Below are positions 7,663-15,371 of a stretch of 18,127 nucleotides of DNA, one piece after another. The notes beneath the pieces are model-generated. The model did not search any database. It saw only the letters and a program-made list of their open reading frames with translations, and was not told where the DNA came from. How positions within the stretch are numbered: position 1 is the first letter of the stretch; each line of letters begins with the position of its first letter. The stretch is from an uncultured Clostridium sp. (GTDB lineage Bacteria; Bacillota; Clostridia; Lachnospirales; Lachnospiraceae), in contig USBM01000013.1 in NCBI GenBank assembly GCA_900552885.1, positions 1-18,127 on the forward strand, in the 5' to 3' direction. The translations under genes and the position numbers were made by a program.

Positions 7663-8460
7663 TCATTCTCGACCACAAATAGCAACGACAGAAACACCTT
7701 TTTTCTCATATTCTTTCGGTTGCTGATACGCCAGATTTCTCGCATAGTCTTCCCGTAGTTTTCTCTCCTGTATCATATATTTCAACCCTGCATATATACT
7801 TCCTCTTTCCTGAATCATATGTGTTTCTTTCTCCATTTGTTCATAACTTACCAGATATGCGGCTTGATAATTACAGCATAACCGAAGCGTCTCTCTCCAT
7901 CTTTTAACCAAAAAATATACAATACGAAAATACTGCTGTCGTATCTGCTCTGTAGAAACAATGTCTATTACAATTCCCCATTCCCGATAAATATCCTCTA
8001 TGATCCAATCTATCTCTATCTCCGGCGTCACAACGCATACTGCAATATCCTCAAATCGATCCTTTACTCCTAAAATACACTGCCATAATTCCTTCCATCC
8101 CCAATGCGGATCTTCTAACACAAGCAGAAATCTACGCCTTCCTTTTGATATTTCCCGATTTTCTGACAGCAGACCATCGAGGATATATCTCTGATTCCAC
8201 AACAACTCCTGCTGCCTGGCCGCAAACAGTGCATCTTCCATCTGCAAAAGACGGGCTGCTTTTCCATCCGCTCCGATCACTACGTTCTGCGTCTCAAATC
8301 TTCGAACCAATCTTGCTGCTTTTTTCATACCACTTTTTTGTGTCAATCTGCCAAATTCTATATGCAATGTACAGCAGCCTTGTTCCCTCATTATTTCCCA
8401 CTGCCATTTCGTCTGTCTGCATGTACAATATATGTAATCGATATGTTGTTTTGGCCGCAT
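7663..8460 (-). CDS. Hypothetical protein, unrecognised
   Basis: A 265-residue protein I do not recognise. No signal peptide or clear membrane helix is visible. Alternating hydrophobic strands and helices (RRFLLVLEDPHWGWKELW at about 112-129, DIAVCVVTPEIEIDWIIEDI, then GIVIDIVS) suggest an alpha/beta, Rossmann-like core in the middle, followed by a helical, Arg/Glu-rich C-terminal third. It is rich in Trp, Cys and Arg. GAAAGGG sits 7 bases upstream of the ATG at 8460, which supports the start. The gene is flanked on both sides by inverted copies of the structured repeat and is transcribed away from truA. Confidence 0.68.
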   Translation of the reverse strand: MRPKQHIDYIYCTCRQTKWQWEIMREQGCCTLHIEFGRLTQKSGMKKAARLVRRFETQNVVIGADGKAARLLQMEDALFAARQQELLWNQRYILDGLLSENREISKGRRRFLLVLEDPHWGWKELWQCILGVKDRFEDIAVCVVTPEIEIDWIIEDIYREWGIVIDIVSTEQIRQQYFRIVYFLVKRWRETLRLCCNYQAAYLVSYEQMEKETHMIQERGSIYAGLKYMIQERKLREDYARNLAYQQPKEYEKKGVSVVAICGRE

Positions 8461-8511
8461 GCTGATACCCTTTCACTATTTGATACATCTTATGTATTAG
8501 CAATCTGCAAA

Positions 8512-8540
8512 ATGACAGATGCACTCATATCTGATATAAT
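8512..8540 (+). promoter_or_regulatory. Extended -10 promoter of truA
   Basis: ATGACA (8512-8517), a 17-bp spacer and TATAAT (8535-8540), preceded by TGA, which gives an extended -10. The start would fall near 8547, four bases before repeat copy B, so the repeat would open the truA transcript and form most of a leader of about 150 nt. Confidence 0.75.
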
Positions 8541-8550
8541 GAATACATAA

Positions 8551-8668
8551 GTATGAGCGTAACTTTCAATAGAAAGCTAAGGCTGCTTGCAGACCTCTGC
8601 TTTCTAGGAAAATTATGTGAATGCAACGAACACCGAGAAACCGCAGGTTTCGAGGGAAACGCTTATGC
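8551..8668 (+). repeat. Structured repeat, copy B, in the truA leader
   Basis: A 118-nt element. Its ends, GTATGAGCGT (8551-8560) and ACGCTTATGC (8659-8668), pair at all ten positions if two G-U pairs are allowed. The inside holds AGAAAGC/GCTTTCT around CTGCTTGCAG, then GAAACC-GCA-GGTTTC at 8637-8651. About 82 of 100 ungapped positions match copy A. Just downstream a second GCAGGTTTCGA (8673-8683) touches the truA ribosome-binding site, so an alternative pairing is possible. Confidence 0.8.
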
Positions 8669-8698
8669 AAACGCAGGTTTCGAAAGGAGCATAACATT

Positions 8699-9454
8699 AT
8701 GCATGCATATAAATGTATCACAGCCTACGAGGGAACCCGTTACAACGGCTGGCAGAAACAAAAAAATACTTCCAATACCATTCAGGAAAAATTAGAAGAG
8801 ATTCTATCCCGGTTATTAGATACCCCGATCGAGATTGCCGGATCCGGCAGAACCGACGCCGGTGTTCATGCCATTGGTCAGGTCTTTCATTTTCACACAG
8901 AACAAGATCTGCTTGGAGATACAACTTCTGAGCAGTTTTTAAAAGAACTCAACCATTATCTGCCAAAAGATATCCGGGTATTATCCATCGAAGAATGTTC
9001 TCTGCGTTTTCATTCCCGGCTAAATGCAGTGTCTAAAACCTATCAATATCGAATTGACACATCCTCTTACGGCAACTTATTTATTCGTAATACAGCACAT
9101 CACATCCCAACTTCTCTTCGAATTGAGGATATGAAAAAAGGTGCCGGATATCTGCTCGGCACCCATGATTATAAAAGTTTCTGCAGTAATAAACGGATGA
9201 AGAAATCGACCGTACGAACCATCACATCAATCGATATTGAATATAATGCTGCTCAGGAACTGCTTACCATCACTTATTCCGGAAACGGTTTTCTCTACAA
9301 CATGGTACGCATCTTGTCCGGCACTCTGATTGAAATCGGTCTTGGCAAACGTAATGCCGAAGAACTTCCATCCATCTTAGAAGGCTGTAACCGTGGTCTG
9401 TCCGGTCACACTGCACCTGCCAACGGACTTTTTCTTATACGGGTAGATTATTGA
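8699..9454 (+). CDS. truA: tRNA pseudouridine(38-40) synthase TruA
   Basis: A 251-residue enzyme that converts uridines 38-40 of the tRNA anticodon stem-loop to pseudouridine. The N-terminal strand runs into YEGTRYNGWQKQ, the catalytic loop is GSGRTDAGVHA with Asp53 as nucleophile, and the C-terminal half holds GTHDYKSFC and NMVRILSGTLIEIG, all standard TruA motifs. Length is normal. The frame stays open upstream to 8621, but the ATG at 8699 is chosen because AAAGGAG (8683-8689) precedes it by 9 bases and because family proteins begin just before this strand; the extra 26 residues are repeat-encoded. The 3' end overlaps convergent dusB by 7 bases. Confidence 0.95.
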   Translation: MHAYKCITAYEGTRYNGWQKQKNTSNTIQEKLEEILSRLLDTPIEIAGSGRTDAGVHAIGQVFHFHTEQDLLGDTTSEQFLKELNHYLPKDIRVLSIEECSLRFHSRLNAVSKTYQYRIDTSSYGNLFIRNTAHHIPTSLRIEDMKKGAGYLLGTHDYKSFCSNKRMKKSTVRTITSIDIEYNAAQELLTITYSGNGFLYNMVRILSGTLIEIGLGKRNAEELPSILEGCNRGLSGHTAPANGLFLIRVDY

Positions 9455-10407
9455 CTCCGCTGCCAGGAACGAAGCAGTTGTTCCAACTCATCCATGCTCT
9501 CCACATGGTTCACTTCATCCCGCAATCTAGATGAATTCGGATATCCTCCGGTATACCAGGCTACATGCTTGCGCATCTCATGAATACCGGTAAATTCTCC
9601 CTTATATTCCACCATCATTCTTGCATGGCGAAGCATCACTTCAACCATCTCAGAAAGAGATGGTTTCTCCGGAATATATCCCTTCTCAAAATACATCTTC
9701 ATCTGAGAAAAGATAAACGGATTCCCTTTCGCACCCCGCCCGATCATAAACGCATCGCACCCTGTCTCCTCTCCCATGCGAAGGACATCCTGCGGTGTTG
9801 TCAGATCTCCGTTACCAATCACCGGAATGGACACTGCTTCTTTCACCTGTCGGATAATATCCCAGTCTGCATGTCCGCTGTAATATTCACTCCGTAATCT
9901 TCCATGTACCGCAACGGCTGATCCTCCATTCGCTTCAATCACCTTTGCAATCTCTACTGCATTCACATGTTCCGGATCAAATCCCTTCCGGATCTTCACG
10001 GTAACCGGAACTTTCACCGTCCGTACCATCTTATTCACAATTTCACCTGCTAACGCCGGATTCAACATTAACGCAGATCCTTCTTTGTTATTCACAATCT
10101 TAGGAACCGGACAACCCATATTAATATCGATAAAATCATATCCTCGTTCTTGCACTCTCGATGCAATATCTGCCATAATATCCGGATCAGAACCAAATAA
10201 TTGCAGACCAATCGGATGTTCCTGTGGCTCATAACGCATCAGCGGTTCCGTGTTCCGGTTCTTATACAATATCGCTTTGGCACTTACCATTTCCGTATAG
10301 AGAATATCACAGCCCTGTTCCTTACATAACAAGCGAAATGGCAGGTCGGTTACGCCTGCCATAGGAGCCAATATTAACTTATTCTTCCAATCTATCTCAT
10401 TTGCCAT
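9448..10407 (-). CDS. dusB: tRNA-dihydrouridine synthase, DusB type
   Basis: A 319-residue FMN-dependent enzyme that reduces uridine to dihydrouridine in the tRNA D-loop. It shows the TIM-barrel start LILAPMAGVTDLPFR (residues 11-25), the family signature DINMGCPVPKIV with catalytic Cys99, VTVKIRKGF, AVHGR, IGNGD and the FMN phosphate loop CDAFMIGRGAKGNP. The order and length fit DusB of Firmicutes. AAGGAAG lies 6 bases before the ATG. It is 12 bases downstream of coaX and ends convergently inside truA, so two tRNA-modification genes meet tail to tail with no visible terminator. Confidence 0.93.
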   Translation of the reverse strand: MANEIDWKNKLILAPMAGVTDLPFRLLCKEQGCDILYTEMVSAKAILYKNRNTEPLMRYEPQEHPIGLQLFGSDPDIMADIASRVQERGYDFIDINMGCPVPKIVNNKEGSALMLNPALAGEIVNKMVRTVKVPVTVKIRKGFDPEHVNAVEIAKVIEANGGSAVAVHGRLRSEYYSGHADWDIIRQVKEAVSIPVIGNGDLTTPQDVLRMGEETGCDAFMIGRGAKGNPFIFSQMKMYFEKGYIPEKPSLSEMVEVMLRHARMMVEYKGEFTGIHEMRKHVAWYTGGYPNSSRLRDEVNHVESMDELEQLLRSWQRSQ

Positions 10408-10419
10408 GTTATCTTCCTT

Positions 10420-11190
10420 TTACATCTCCTGCTTATGGTACAGGATATTCAGTCCTTTCAGAGTAAGATTCGGATCATAATATTCAATGCTATCCGTCTC
10501 ATCATAAATGATCTTACCAAGACCACCCGTTGCAACAACCGTCATCTTATCAAGACCTGCTTCCTGTTTGATCTTCCGGATAATATACTCTGTCTGTCCA
10601 ATATGCCCATAAACCAATCCTGACTGCATAGAAGATATCGTATCACGCCCAAGGATTGTATCCGGTCGCTTAATCTCAATCTTCGGCAACTTCGCAGCAT
10701 CCTGCCATAGTGCATGTGCTGCAATTCGGATACCCGGCGATGTCACACCACCAACCAAAGAAGCATCTTCTAATACTAAATCATGTGTTGTAGCCGTTCC
10801 ATAATCGATAACTAATACCGGGCCACCATATATCTCATAGGCAGCAACAGCATCTACAATACGATCCGCTCCCACTTCCTTTGGATTCGGAATAGCAATC
10901 TTAATTCCTGTCTTAATTCCCGGTCCTACTACAATCGGATTCACATTAAAATACTTGATCAATCCATTAATAATATGATGATTCACATCCGGCACAACCG
11001 ACGCAATGATCGCCGCATCAATCTGCTCTCTATGCAATCCTCTGCTATGTAATATGTTGTAAAAGAAAATGCCATATTCATCGGATGTTCTTGGCATCTT
11101 CGTCGTCATTCGAAAAGTTCCTTCGATCTCCTCCCCATCAAATAGTCCGATTGTTATATTGGTATTGCCAATGTCAATTGCTAATAACAT
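10420..11190 (-). CDS. coaX: Type III pantothenate kinase CoaX
   Basis: A 256-residue ASKHA-fold kinase that phosphorylates pantothenate, the first step of coenzyme A synthesis. Key motifs are the N-terminal phosphate loop AIDIGNTN (Asp6), GADRIVDAVAAY (107-118), IDYGTATTHD (128-137) with catalytic Asp129, and GGVTSPGI. Length is typical. It lies between a DUF6145 gene (24-base gap) and dusB (12-base gap), probably in one transcript. Its ribosome-binding site (AAGGGA, about 11 bases upstream) is somewhat distant. Confidence 0.95.
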   Translation of the reverse strand: MLLAIDIGNTNITIGLFDGEEIEGTFRMTTKMPRTSDEYGIFFYNILHSRGLHREQIDAAIIASVVPDVNHHIINGLIKYFNVNPIVVGPGIKTGIKIAIPNPKEVGADRIVDAVAAYEIYGGPVLVIDYGTATTHDLVLEDASLVGGVTSPGIRIAAHALWQDAAKLPKIEIKRPDTILGRDTISSMQSGLVYGHIGQTEYIIRKIKQEAGLDKMTVVATGGLGKIIYDETDSIEYYDPNLTLKGLNILYHKQEM

Positions 11191-11214
11191 ATTCGTATCT
11201 CGTTCCCTTCTTCT

Positions 11215-11556
11215 CTATTCTACTTCAGCTATCTCCTGCCCTAAAAAGAATACTTTGTAATACATCTCAAGGCTTTCTAATAATTCTCTTCTGGTATTGC
11301 GTAACTGTTTAATCTTAAGTACACTTCCAATCTCATCATACAAGATATCATTCTCATCTGACATTGTTACAAATTGCAGATTGGCATCCTCATCAAATTC
11401 CATTGTCAAAATACCGCCAATATCTTCAGTAAACAATACGCACATTGCCTGCAATTCGTCCTTAATTCCCTGTGGAAGTCCTTCAAACTCCGGATTCAGG
11501 TAATATTTCTCTTCGTACTTTGAAGATGCACACAAAATCACTCTCTCGTCATCCAT
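11215..11556 (-). CDS. Small acidic protein, probable DUF6145 family
   Basis: A 113-residue, acidic, soluble protein without signal or membrane segment. It begins MDDERVILCASSKYEEKYYLNPEFEGLP, a start I associate with the DUF6145 family of Lachnospiraceae. The assignment is by memory, and function is unknown. A predicted beta-rich middle (GGILTMEFDEDANLQFVTM) is followed by a C-terminal helix (KIKQLRNTRRELLESLEMYYKVFFLG). AGGAG sits about 8 bases before the ATG. It is the first gene of the DUF6145-coaX-dusB unit, driven by the promoter at 11592-11620. Confidence 0.75.
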   Translation of the reverse strand: MDDERVILCASSKYEEKYYLNPEFEGLPQGIKDELQAMCVLFTEDIGGILTMEFDEDANLQFVTMSDENDILYDEIGSVLKIKQLRNTRRELLESLEMYYKVFFLGQEIAEVE

Positions 11557-11591
11557 CCGCCTATTCTCCTATTATGAAACAATATAAATGC

Positions 11592-11620
11592 ATTTTATCG
11601 TATTCACAAAAGGATTGCAA
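11592..11620 (-). promoter_or_regulatory. Candidate promoter of the DUF6145-coaX-dusB unit
   Basis: In minus-strand sense, TTGCAA (11615-11620), a 17-bp spacer and TAAAAT (11592-11597). The -35 hexamer is its own reverse complement and also has a TAAGAT (11638-11643) 17 bp away on the plus strand, so it may serve both directions. Confidence 0.55.
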
Positions 11621-11634
11621 CCTCTTTCAAGATT

Positions 11635-11662
11635 TGCTAAGATATAACCGATAGATTATTAT
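11635..11662 (+). promoter_or_regulatory. Candidate promoter of the aminotransferase gene
   Basis: TTGCTA (11635-11640), a 16-bp spacer and TATTAT (11657-11662). An alternative is TTGCAA (11615-11620) with TAAGAT (11638-11643). Either places the inverted repeat at 11667-11683 at or just after the start site. Confidence 0.4.
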
Positions 11663-11666
11663 GAAT

Positions 11667-11683
11667 TTTCATACAGTATGAAA
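11667..11683. promoter_or_regulatory. Operator-like inverted repeat before the aminotransferase gene
   Basis: TTTCATAC-A-GTATGAAA, perfect 8-bp arms around one central base, 20 bases before the ATG and just downstream of the candidate -10. A related half-site, TATGAAAC, lies at 11573-11580 in the leader of the divergent unit. This is what a repressor site would look like; the regulator is unknown. Confidence 0.45.
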
Positions 11684-11702
11684 CAAGAAAAGAGGGTTAA
11701 TA

Positions 11703-12887
11703 ATGTTAAATCAACACTATATTGATATGTGTGGACAGAAATCTGTCATCCGCGAACTGTTCACATATGGCAGCGAGCGTGCCAAAGAGATTGGTTATGA
11801 GAATGTATTTGATTACAGCTTAGGCAATCCATCCGTTCCGGCTCCTGCCACATTTACCAAGGAAATGATCCGGTTACTACAAGAGAGCGAACCGGTACAA
11901 CTACATGGTTATTCTCCAAGCCTTGGTATTGATTCCGTCAGGGAAGCTGTTGCAGCCTCATTAAATGATCGTTTTGACATGCACTATGAGAAGAAAGACG
12001 TTTTTATGGTAAGTGGTGCTGCCGGTGCTATTGCACATGCAGCCAGAGCTGTTACCGTTCCGGGAGACGAGATACTAACTTTTGCTCCTTTCTTTCCGGA
12101 ATACAGACCTTACATATCTGAAACAGGTGCTGTCCTGAAAGTTGTGCCAGCAGATATCAGTTCTTTCCAGATCAAATTCGATGCTTTTGTAGAGATGTTA
12201 AATGAAAAAGTAATGGCTGTATTGATCAATACACCAAACAATCCATCCGGTATCGTATATTCTACAGAGACTATTGACAAACTGGCTATGATCCTGAAGG
12301 AGAAAGAGGAAGAATTCGGTCATCCAATCTATATTATATCCGATGAACCATACCGCGAGATCGTATTTGAAGGTGTAGATGCTCCATTTGTTGCGGCACA
12401 CTACAACAATACAATCACCTGTTATTCCTTCAGCAAATCGCTTTCTCTTCCAGGAGAACGTATTGGCTATATTGCTGTGAATCCGGCATGTGAAGATTCT
12501 GCTTTATTAGTAGATATGTTTGGTCAGATTTCCAGAGGAATCGGTCACAACTGTCCACCAAGTATCATTCAGCTTGCTGTTTCCAAATGTCTATACGAGA
12601 CTTCAGATTTATCCGTATACGAGACTAACAAGAATATCCTGTATACGGAATTAACCAAAATGGGCTTTGAGATCGTGGAACCGGGTGGAACCTTCTATAT
12701 GTTCCCGAAGGCATTAGAAGACGATGCCATTGCTTTCTCTGACAAAGCTAAGGAATTAGATCTATTGTTAGTACCAAGTAATTCCTTCGGTGTAAATGGA
12801 CACTTCCGCATCAGCTATTGTATTCCAACAGAGAAGGTAGAACGTTCTATTCCTGTCTTCCAGAAATTAGCGGATATGTATCTGTAA
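11703..12887 (+). CDS. PLP-dependent class I/II aminotransferase
   Basis: A 394-residue fold-type I aminotransferase. Recognised elements: YSLGNPS (38-44) near the N-terminus, the cofactor-binding TPNNPSG (177-183, Asn180), SDEPYREI (213-220, Asp214 and Tyr217), the Schiff-base lysine Lys245 in YSFSKSLSLPGERIGY, and GHFRISY near the C-terminus, whose Arg would bind the substrate carboxylate. These identify an aspartate-aminotransferase-like enzyme; the amino-acid substrate cannot be read from the sequence, and no biosynthetic genes flank it. GAGGG lies 6 bases before the ATG. It is monocistronic, ending at the terminator at 12923-12956. Confidence 0.92.
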   Translation: MLNQHYIDMCGQKSVIRELFTYGSERAKEIGYENVFDYSLGNPSVPAPATFTKEMIRLLQESEPVQLHGYSPSLGIDSVREAVAASLNDRFDMHYEKKDVFMVSGAAGAIAHAARAVTVPGDEILTFAPFFPEYRPYISETGAVLKVVPADISSFQIKFDAFVEMLNEKVMAVLINTPNNPSGIVYSTETIDKLAMILKEKEEEFGHPIYIISDEPYREIVFEGVDAPFVAAHYNNTITCYSFSKSLSLPGERIGYIAVNPACEDSALLVDMFGQISRGIGHNCPPSIIQLAVSKCLYETSDLSVYETNKNILYTELTKMGFEIVEPGGTFYMFPKALEDDAIAFSDKAKELDLLLVPSNSFGVNGHFRISYCIPTEKVERSIPVFQKLADMYL

Positions 12888-12922
12888 TATATCCTGACGT
12901 TATTATTAATTGTAGAACAATA

Positions 12923-12956
12923 CGGCTGGTCATACGCAAGACTAGCCGTGTTTTTA
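12923..12956 (+). terminator. Rho-independent terminator of the aminotransferase gene
   Basis: ACGGCTGGTC (12923-12932) pairs with GACTAGCCGT (12941-12950), with one G-U, around an 8-base loop, followed by GTTTTT. It lies 36 bases after the stop codon. Confidence 0.85.
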
Positions 12957-13028
12957 TAGATTAAAAGCAACAATGCTACTCTACTCCGAAACATTCTTTC
13001 CTTTATAAGACGAACTCCTCTATAACGC

Positions 13029-13078
13029 AAAAAAGAGACCCTCAGCATATTGTGAAACGCACTCTCTAACTTTGAGGG
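13029..13078 (-). terminator. Probable terminator of the parvulin-like lipoprotein gene
   Basis: In minus-strand sense, CCCTCA pairs with TGAGGG across a loop that itself has GTG/CAC, followed by TCTC and a run of six T (13029-13034). An outer GAGAC/GTCTC pairing is possible. The hairpin is less regular than the others here. 12957-13028 shows nothing else I can identify. Confidence 0.5.
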
Positions 13079-13131
13079 GCACCTATCTGACAGTCTCCTT
13101 CTTACTCTTCTATGCAATATGCAATTGTATC

Positions 13132-14226
13132 TTACTTACCACTCTTAGAAATGCCTTCTTTATCCATAACAGCAGCCACCTTAGAGATATCCAAGTTACT
13201 CCACGTATCTCCAATCATATCTTTCTCTTCATCCACTTCCACAGATGCCAGCCAATTATTCTCTTCAACAGTCATTTGGCTAGATGCTTTCTGACCGGCA
13301 GCGGTTTCAATATAATACTGCTTGTAGTCCTCGTCATTGTTATTCACCATCTTAACAACCATGTATCCAAGATCTGATTCATATGTCTCTGACACATCCC
13401 CGTTCTGAAGATCTTTAATCAGATTGTTCAGATCTTCGGAATACGCACCAAAATAAGATCGTAACTCTTCTGAACAGTCCTCAATTCCATATTCTTTCTC
13501 AAGATCCTGTATATCTTCACCGGCCTCTAATCGTTTCTTTGCCTCTGCCGCATCCTTTGCCTGCTTCTGCTTCTTTTCATCACTTAATTGTGTATACTTG
13601 CCATCACTGTCCGTTACCGGAGAACCATCTTTATATTCTACTGTTGGGAACAACATGTAATACAGGTCAAAGAATGTCTTATCTTTCAATTCCTCCGCAG
13701 CTTCCTTTTGATATTTCTCTTCTAAATTCTTCTGTGTCTCATCATTCAGCTTACTAATATATCTCTGCTTATAGAACAGACTCTCAACCGTGTCTCTTGA
13801 TATACCATACTTTTCAAGGAATTCCTTAGGAAATGTCTTAAAATAACGATCCACTACATCATCCATTTCCGTCTTCTCGTCGTCCGTTAATTCAATCCCA
13901 TTATTCTTCGCATAAATATACTTGATCTCATCTGTACGCAACTGCGAAATAATCTGATTCTTATAACTGTCCATATTGTTTGAAATAGTATCTTCTGTTG
14001 CATTATATGTATAGATAAACTGAATAACATATAGATACACATAATCTAATGCAATCTTCTCATCACCGATCTTAAGCACCTCTGTATTCTTCGTATCTTC
14101 CGCTGATACCTCCACACTTGAATCGCTCTTCTTATTGCTCCCATTGCTGTTCTTCGTATCCCCACATGCTACACATGTCAATACAAGGGTCAACGCAAGT
14201 GCAGCACTTACTAACTTCTTCCACAT
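13132..14226 (-). CDS. Parvulin-like (SurA/PrsA-type) lipoprotein, degenerate
   Basis: A 364-residue exported lipoprotein. A signal peptide (WKKLVSAALALTLVLTC) ends at Cys21, followed by a Ser/Asn/Lys-rich linker. Residues 48-170 form a helical SurA N-like chaperone segment. Residues 186-295 follow a parvulin layout: YYMLF in place of the usual HILF, then a helix with AEAKKRLEAGEDIQDLEKEYG, YFGAYSEDL, LQNGDVSE and YESDLGYMVVKM. The first catalytic His is Tyr, so isomerase activity is doubtful and a holdase role is likelier. It is flanked by its own promoter (14299-14327) and terminator, and is not part of the sugar ABC operon. GGAGG lies 9 bases before the ATG. Confidence 0.82.
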   Translation of the reverse strand: MWKKLVSAALALTLVLTCVACGDTKNSNGSNKKSDSSVEVSAEDTKNTEVLKIGDEKIALDYVYLYVIQFIYTYNATEDTISNNMDSYKNQIISQLRTDEIKYIYAKNNGIELTDDEKTEMDDVVDRYFKTFPKEFLEKYGISRDTVESLFYKQRYISKLNDETQKNLEEKYQKEAAEELKDKTFFDLYYMLFPTVEYKDGSPVTDSDGKYTQLSDEKKQKQAKDAAEAKKRLEAGEDIQDLEKEYGIEDCSEELRSYFGAYSEDLNNLIKDLQNGDVSETYESDLGYMVVKMVNNNDEDYKQYYIETAAGQKASSQMTVEENNWLASVEVDEEKDMIGDTWSNLDISKVAAVMDKEGISKSGK

Positions 14227-14298
14227 TATTGAATTCCTCCACTTAATTATAATTCCAGTGTTTCATTGGTATCCTTCTTCGCCAATCACACAATATTC

Positions 14299-14327
14299 AT
14301 TGTATTACAAACAATATAAGCTTTCAA
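14299..14327 (-). promoter_or_regulatory. Promoter of the parvulin-like lipoprotein gene
   Basis: In minus-strand sense, TTGAAA (14322-14327), a 17-bp spacer and TACAAT (14299-14304), each one or two bases from consensus. The leader would be about 65 nt. Confidence 0.7.
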
Positions 14328-14417
14328 CTCTTTTTTCGCAGTTCATAAAAATTTCAAAAATCATGAGTTCTGCATCCTTTAATGAATCATTTTATAGGAC
14401 GAAACTGTCATATAAGT

Positions 14418-14454
14418 AAAAATACCCTTCATGACAAAAGTCACAAAGGGTATT
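14418..14454 (-). terminator. Terminator of the sugar ABC operon
   Basis: Fifteen-base arms (14421-14435 and 14440-14454) pair around AAAA, with two wobble positions; in minus-strand sense the stem runs into five or more T (14418-14422). It lies 24 bases after the last permease gene. Confidence 0.85.
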
Positions 14455-14478
14455 ATAAACATTATAGAATTGTAAGGA

Positions 14479-15354
14479 TTACTCCTTAACACCACCAAGT
14501 GCAACACCAGCGATGATGTACTTTGACAATGCAAAGTATACAACAAAGATTGGTAATACAGTGATAAACAATCCAAAGTAAATCATACCATAATCTGAAC
14601 GGAACTGCTCTGAACGCAATGTCTGAACGAACATAGGTAATGTATTCTTACTCTTATCAAGCAACATCATACTTGGTGTGAACAAGTTGTTCCAAGACGC
14701 GATGAATGCGAAAATTGCCTGTGTGGCCATAGCCGGCTTCATCAACGGAAGTACAATATTGTTAAATGTCTTAAACTCGCCTGATCCATCAATTCTGGCA
14801 GCCTCTACAATCTCAAGCGATAATGCCTGCTCCATATACTGTTTCATGAAGTAATATGTAGATGGTGCAGCTACTGCAGGAATGATAAGCGGAATATATG
14901 TATTATATAATCCAATCTTCATCATGAACTGCATGAAACCGATGATAGATACCTGTGCAGGAATCATCATGATTGCCATAATGAAAGATGCTGCGAAGTT
15001 TCTCAACTTGAAACGGTATACAGTAATACCATATGCAGTAAATGTTGAGAAATATACCTGTAACGCTGTTGCCGGAATAGAAATCAAGCAAGAGTTAAAC
15101 ATACACTTCCAAAGAGGTGCACCAATACCTGTCGACTTCTTAACCAGATTTGCTAAGTTTGCAGCAAAGAATCTACTTGGAATCAAAGAAATACCTCTCT
15201 GAATCGCTGCAGATGATCTCGTTGCATTAATTACCATGATATAAAATGGTATAATACTCAAAAAACAAAGAAATACACAAATGATTGTACGGAATACTTT
15301 CTGGGCATGAATCTTTGCTGAGTAACTTTCTTCTGTGCCGTTATTTTTAGCCAT
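14479..15354 (-). CDS. Sugar ABC transporter permease, MalG type
   Basis: A 291-residue inner permease of a CUT1-type carbohydrate importer. It has about six membrane segments, beginning at about residue 22, and the ATPase-coupling EAA loop, EAARIDGSGEFKTFNNIVLP, at 184-203. The C-terminus ends IIAGVALGGVKE, typical of MalG-like subunits, with GVALG near the end. GGGGG sits 8 bases before the ATG. It is the last gene of the operon, 17 bases after the MalF-type gene, and is followed by a terminator. The sugar cannot be inferred. Confidence 0.93.
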   Translation of the reverse strand: MAKNNGTEESYSAKIHAQKVFRTIICVFLCFLSIIPFYIMVINATRSSAAIQRGISLIPSRFFAANLANLVKKSTGIGAPLWKCMFNSCLISIPATALQVYFSTFTAYGITVYRFKLRNFAASFIMAIMMIPAQVSIIGFMQFMMKIGLYNTYIPLIIPAVAAPSTYYFMKQYMEQALSLEIVEAARIDGSGEFKTFNNIVLPLMKPAMATQAIFAFIASWNNLFTPSMMLLDKSKNTLPMFVQTLRSEQFRSDYGMIYFGLFITVLPIFVVYFALSKYIIAGVALGGVKE

Positions 15355-15371
15355 TGTCTATGCCCCCTTCC

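Noticed and set aside
7530..8668. Composite transposon or insertion sequence
   Set aside because: No transposase is encoded and no target-site duplications are visible; the enclosed protein resembles no mobility enzyme.
7530..8668. CRISPR repeats
   Set aside because: Only two inverted copies about 1 kb apart, with no spacer array or cas gene.
9448..9454. Terminator at the truA-dusB junction
   Set aside because: The genes overlap by 7 bases and no hairpin with a T-run is visible there.
14882..15202. 106-codon plus-strand frame within the MalG-type permease gene
   Set aside because: It is antisense to a strongly supported permease and shows no domain or ribosome-binding site.
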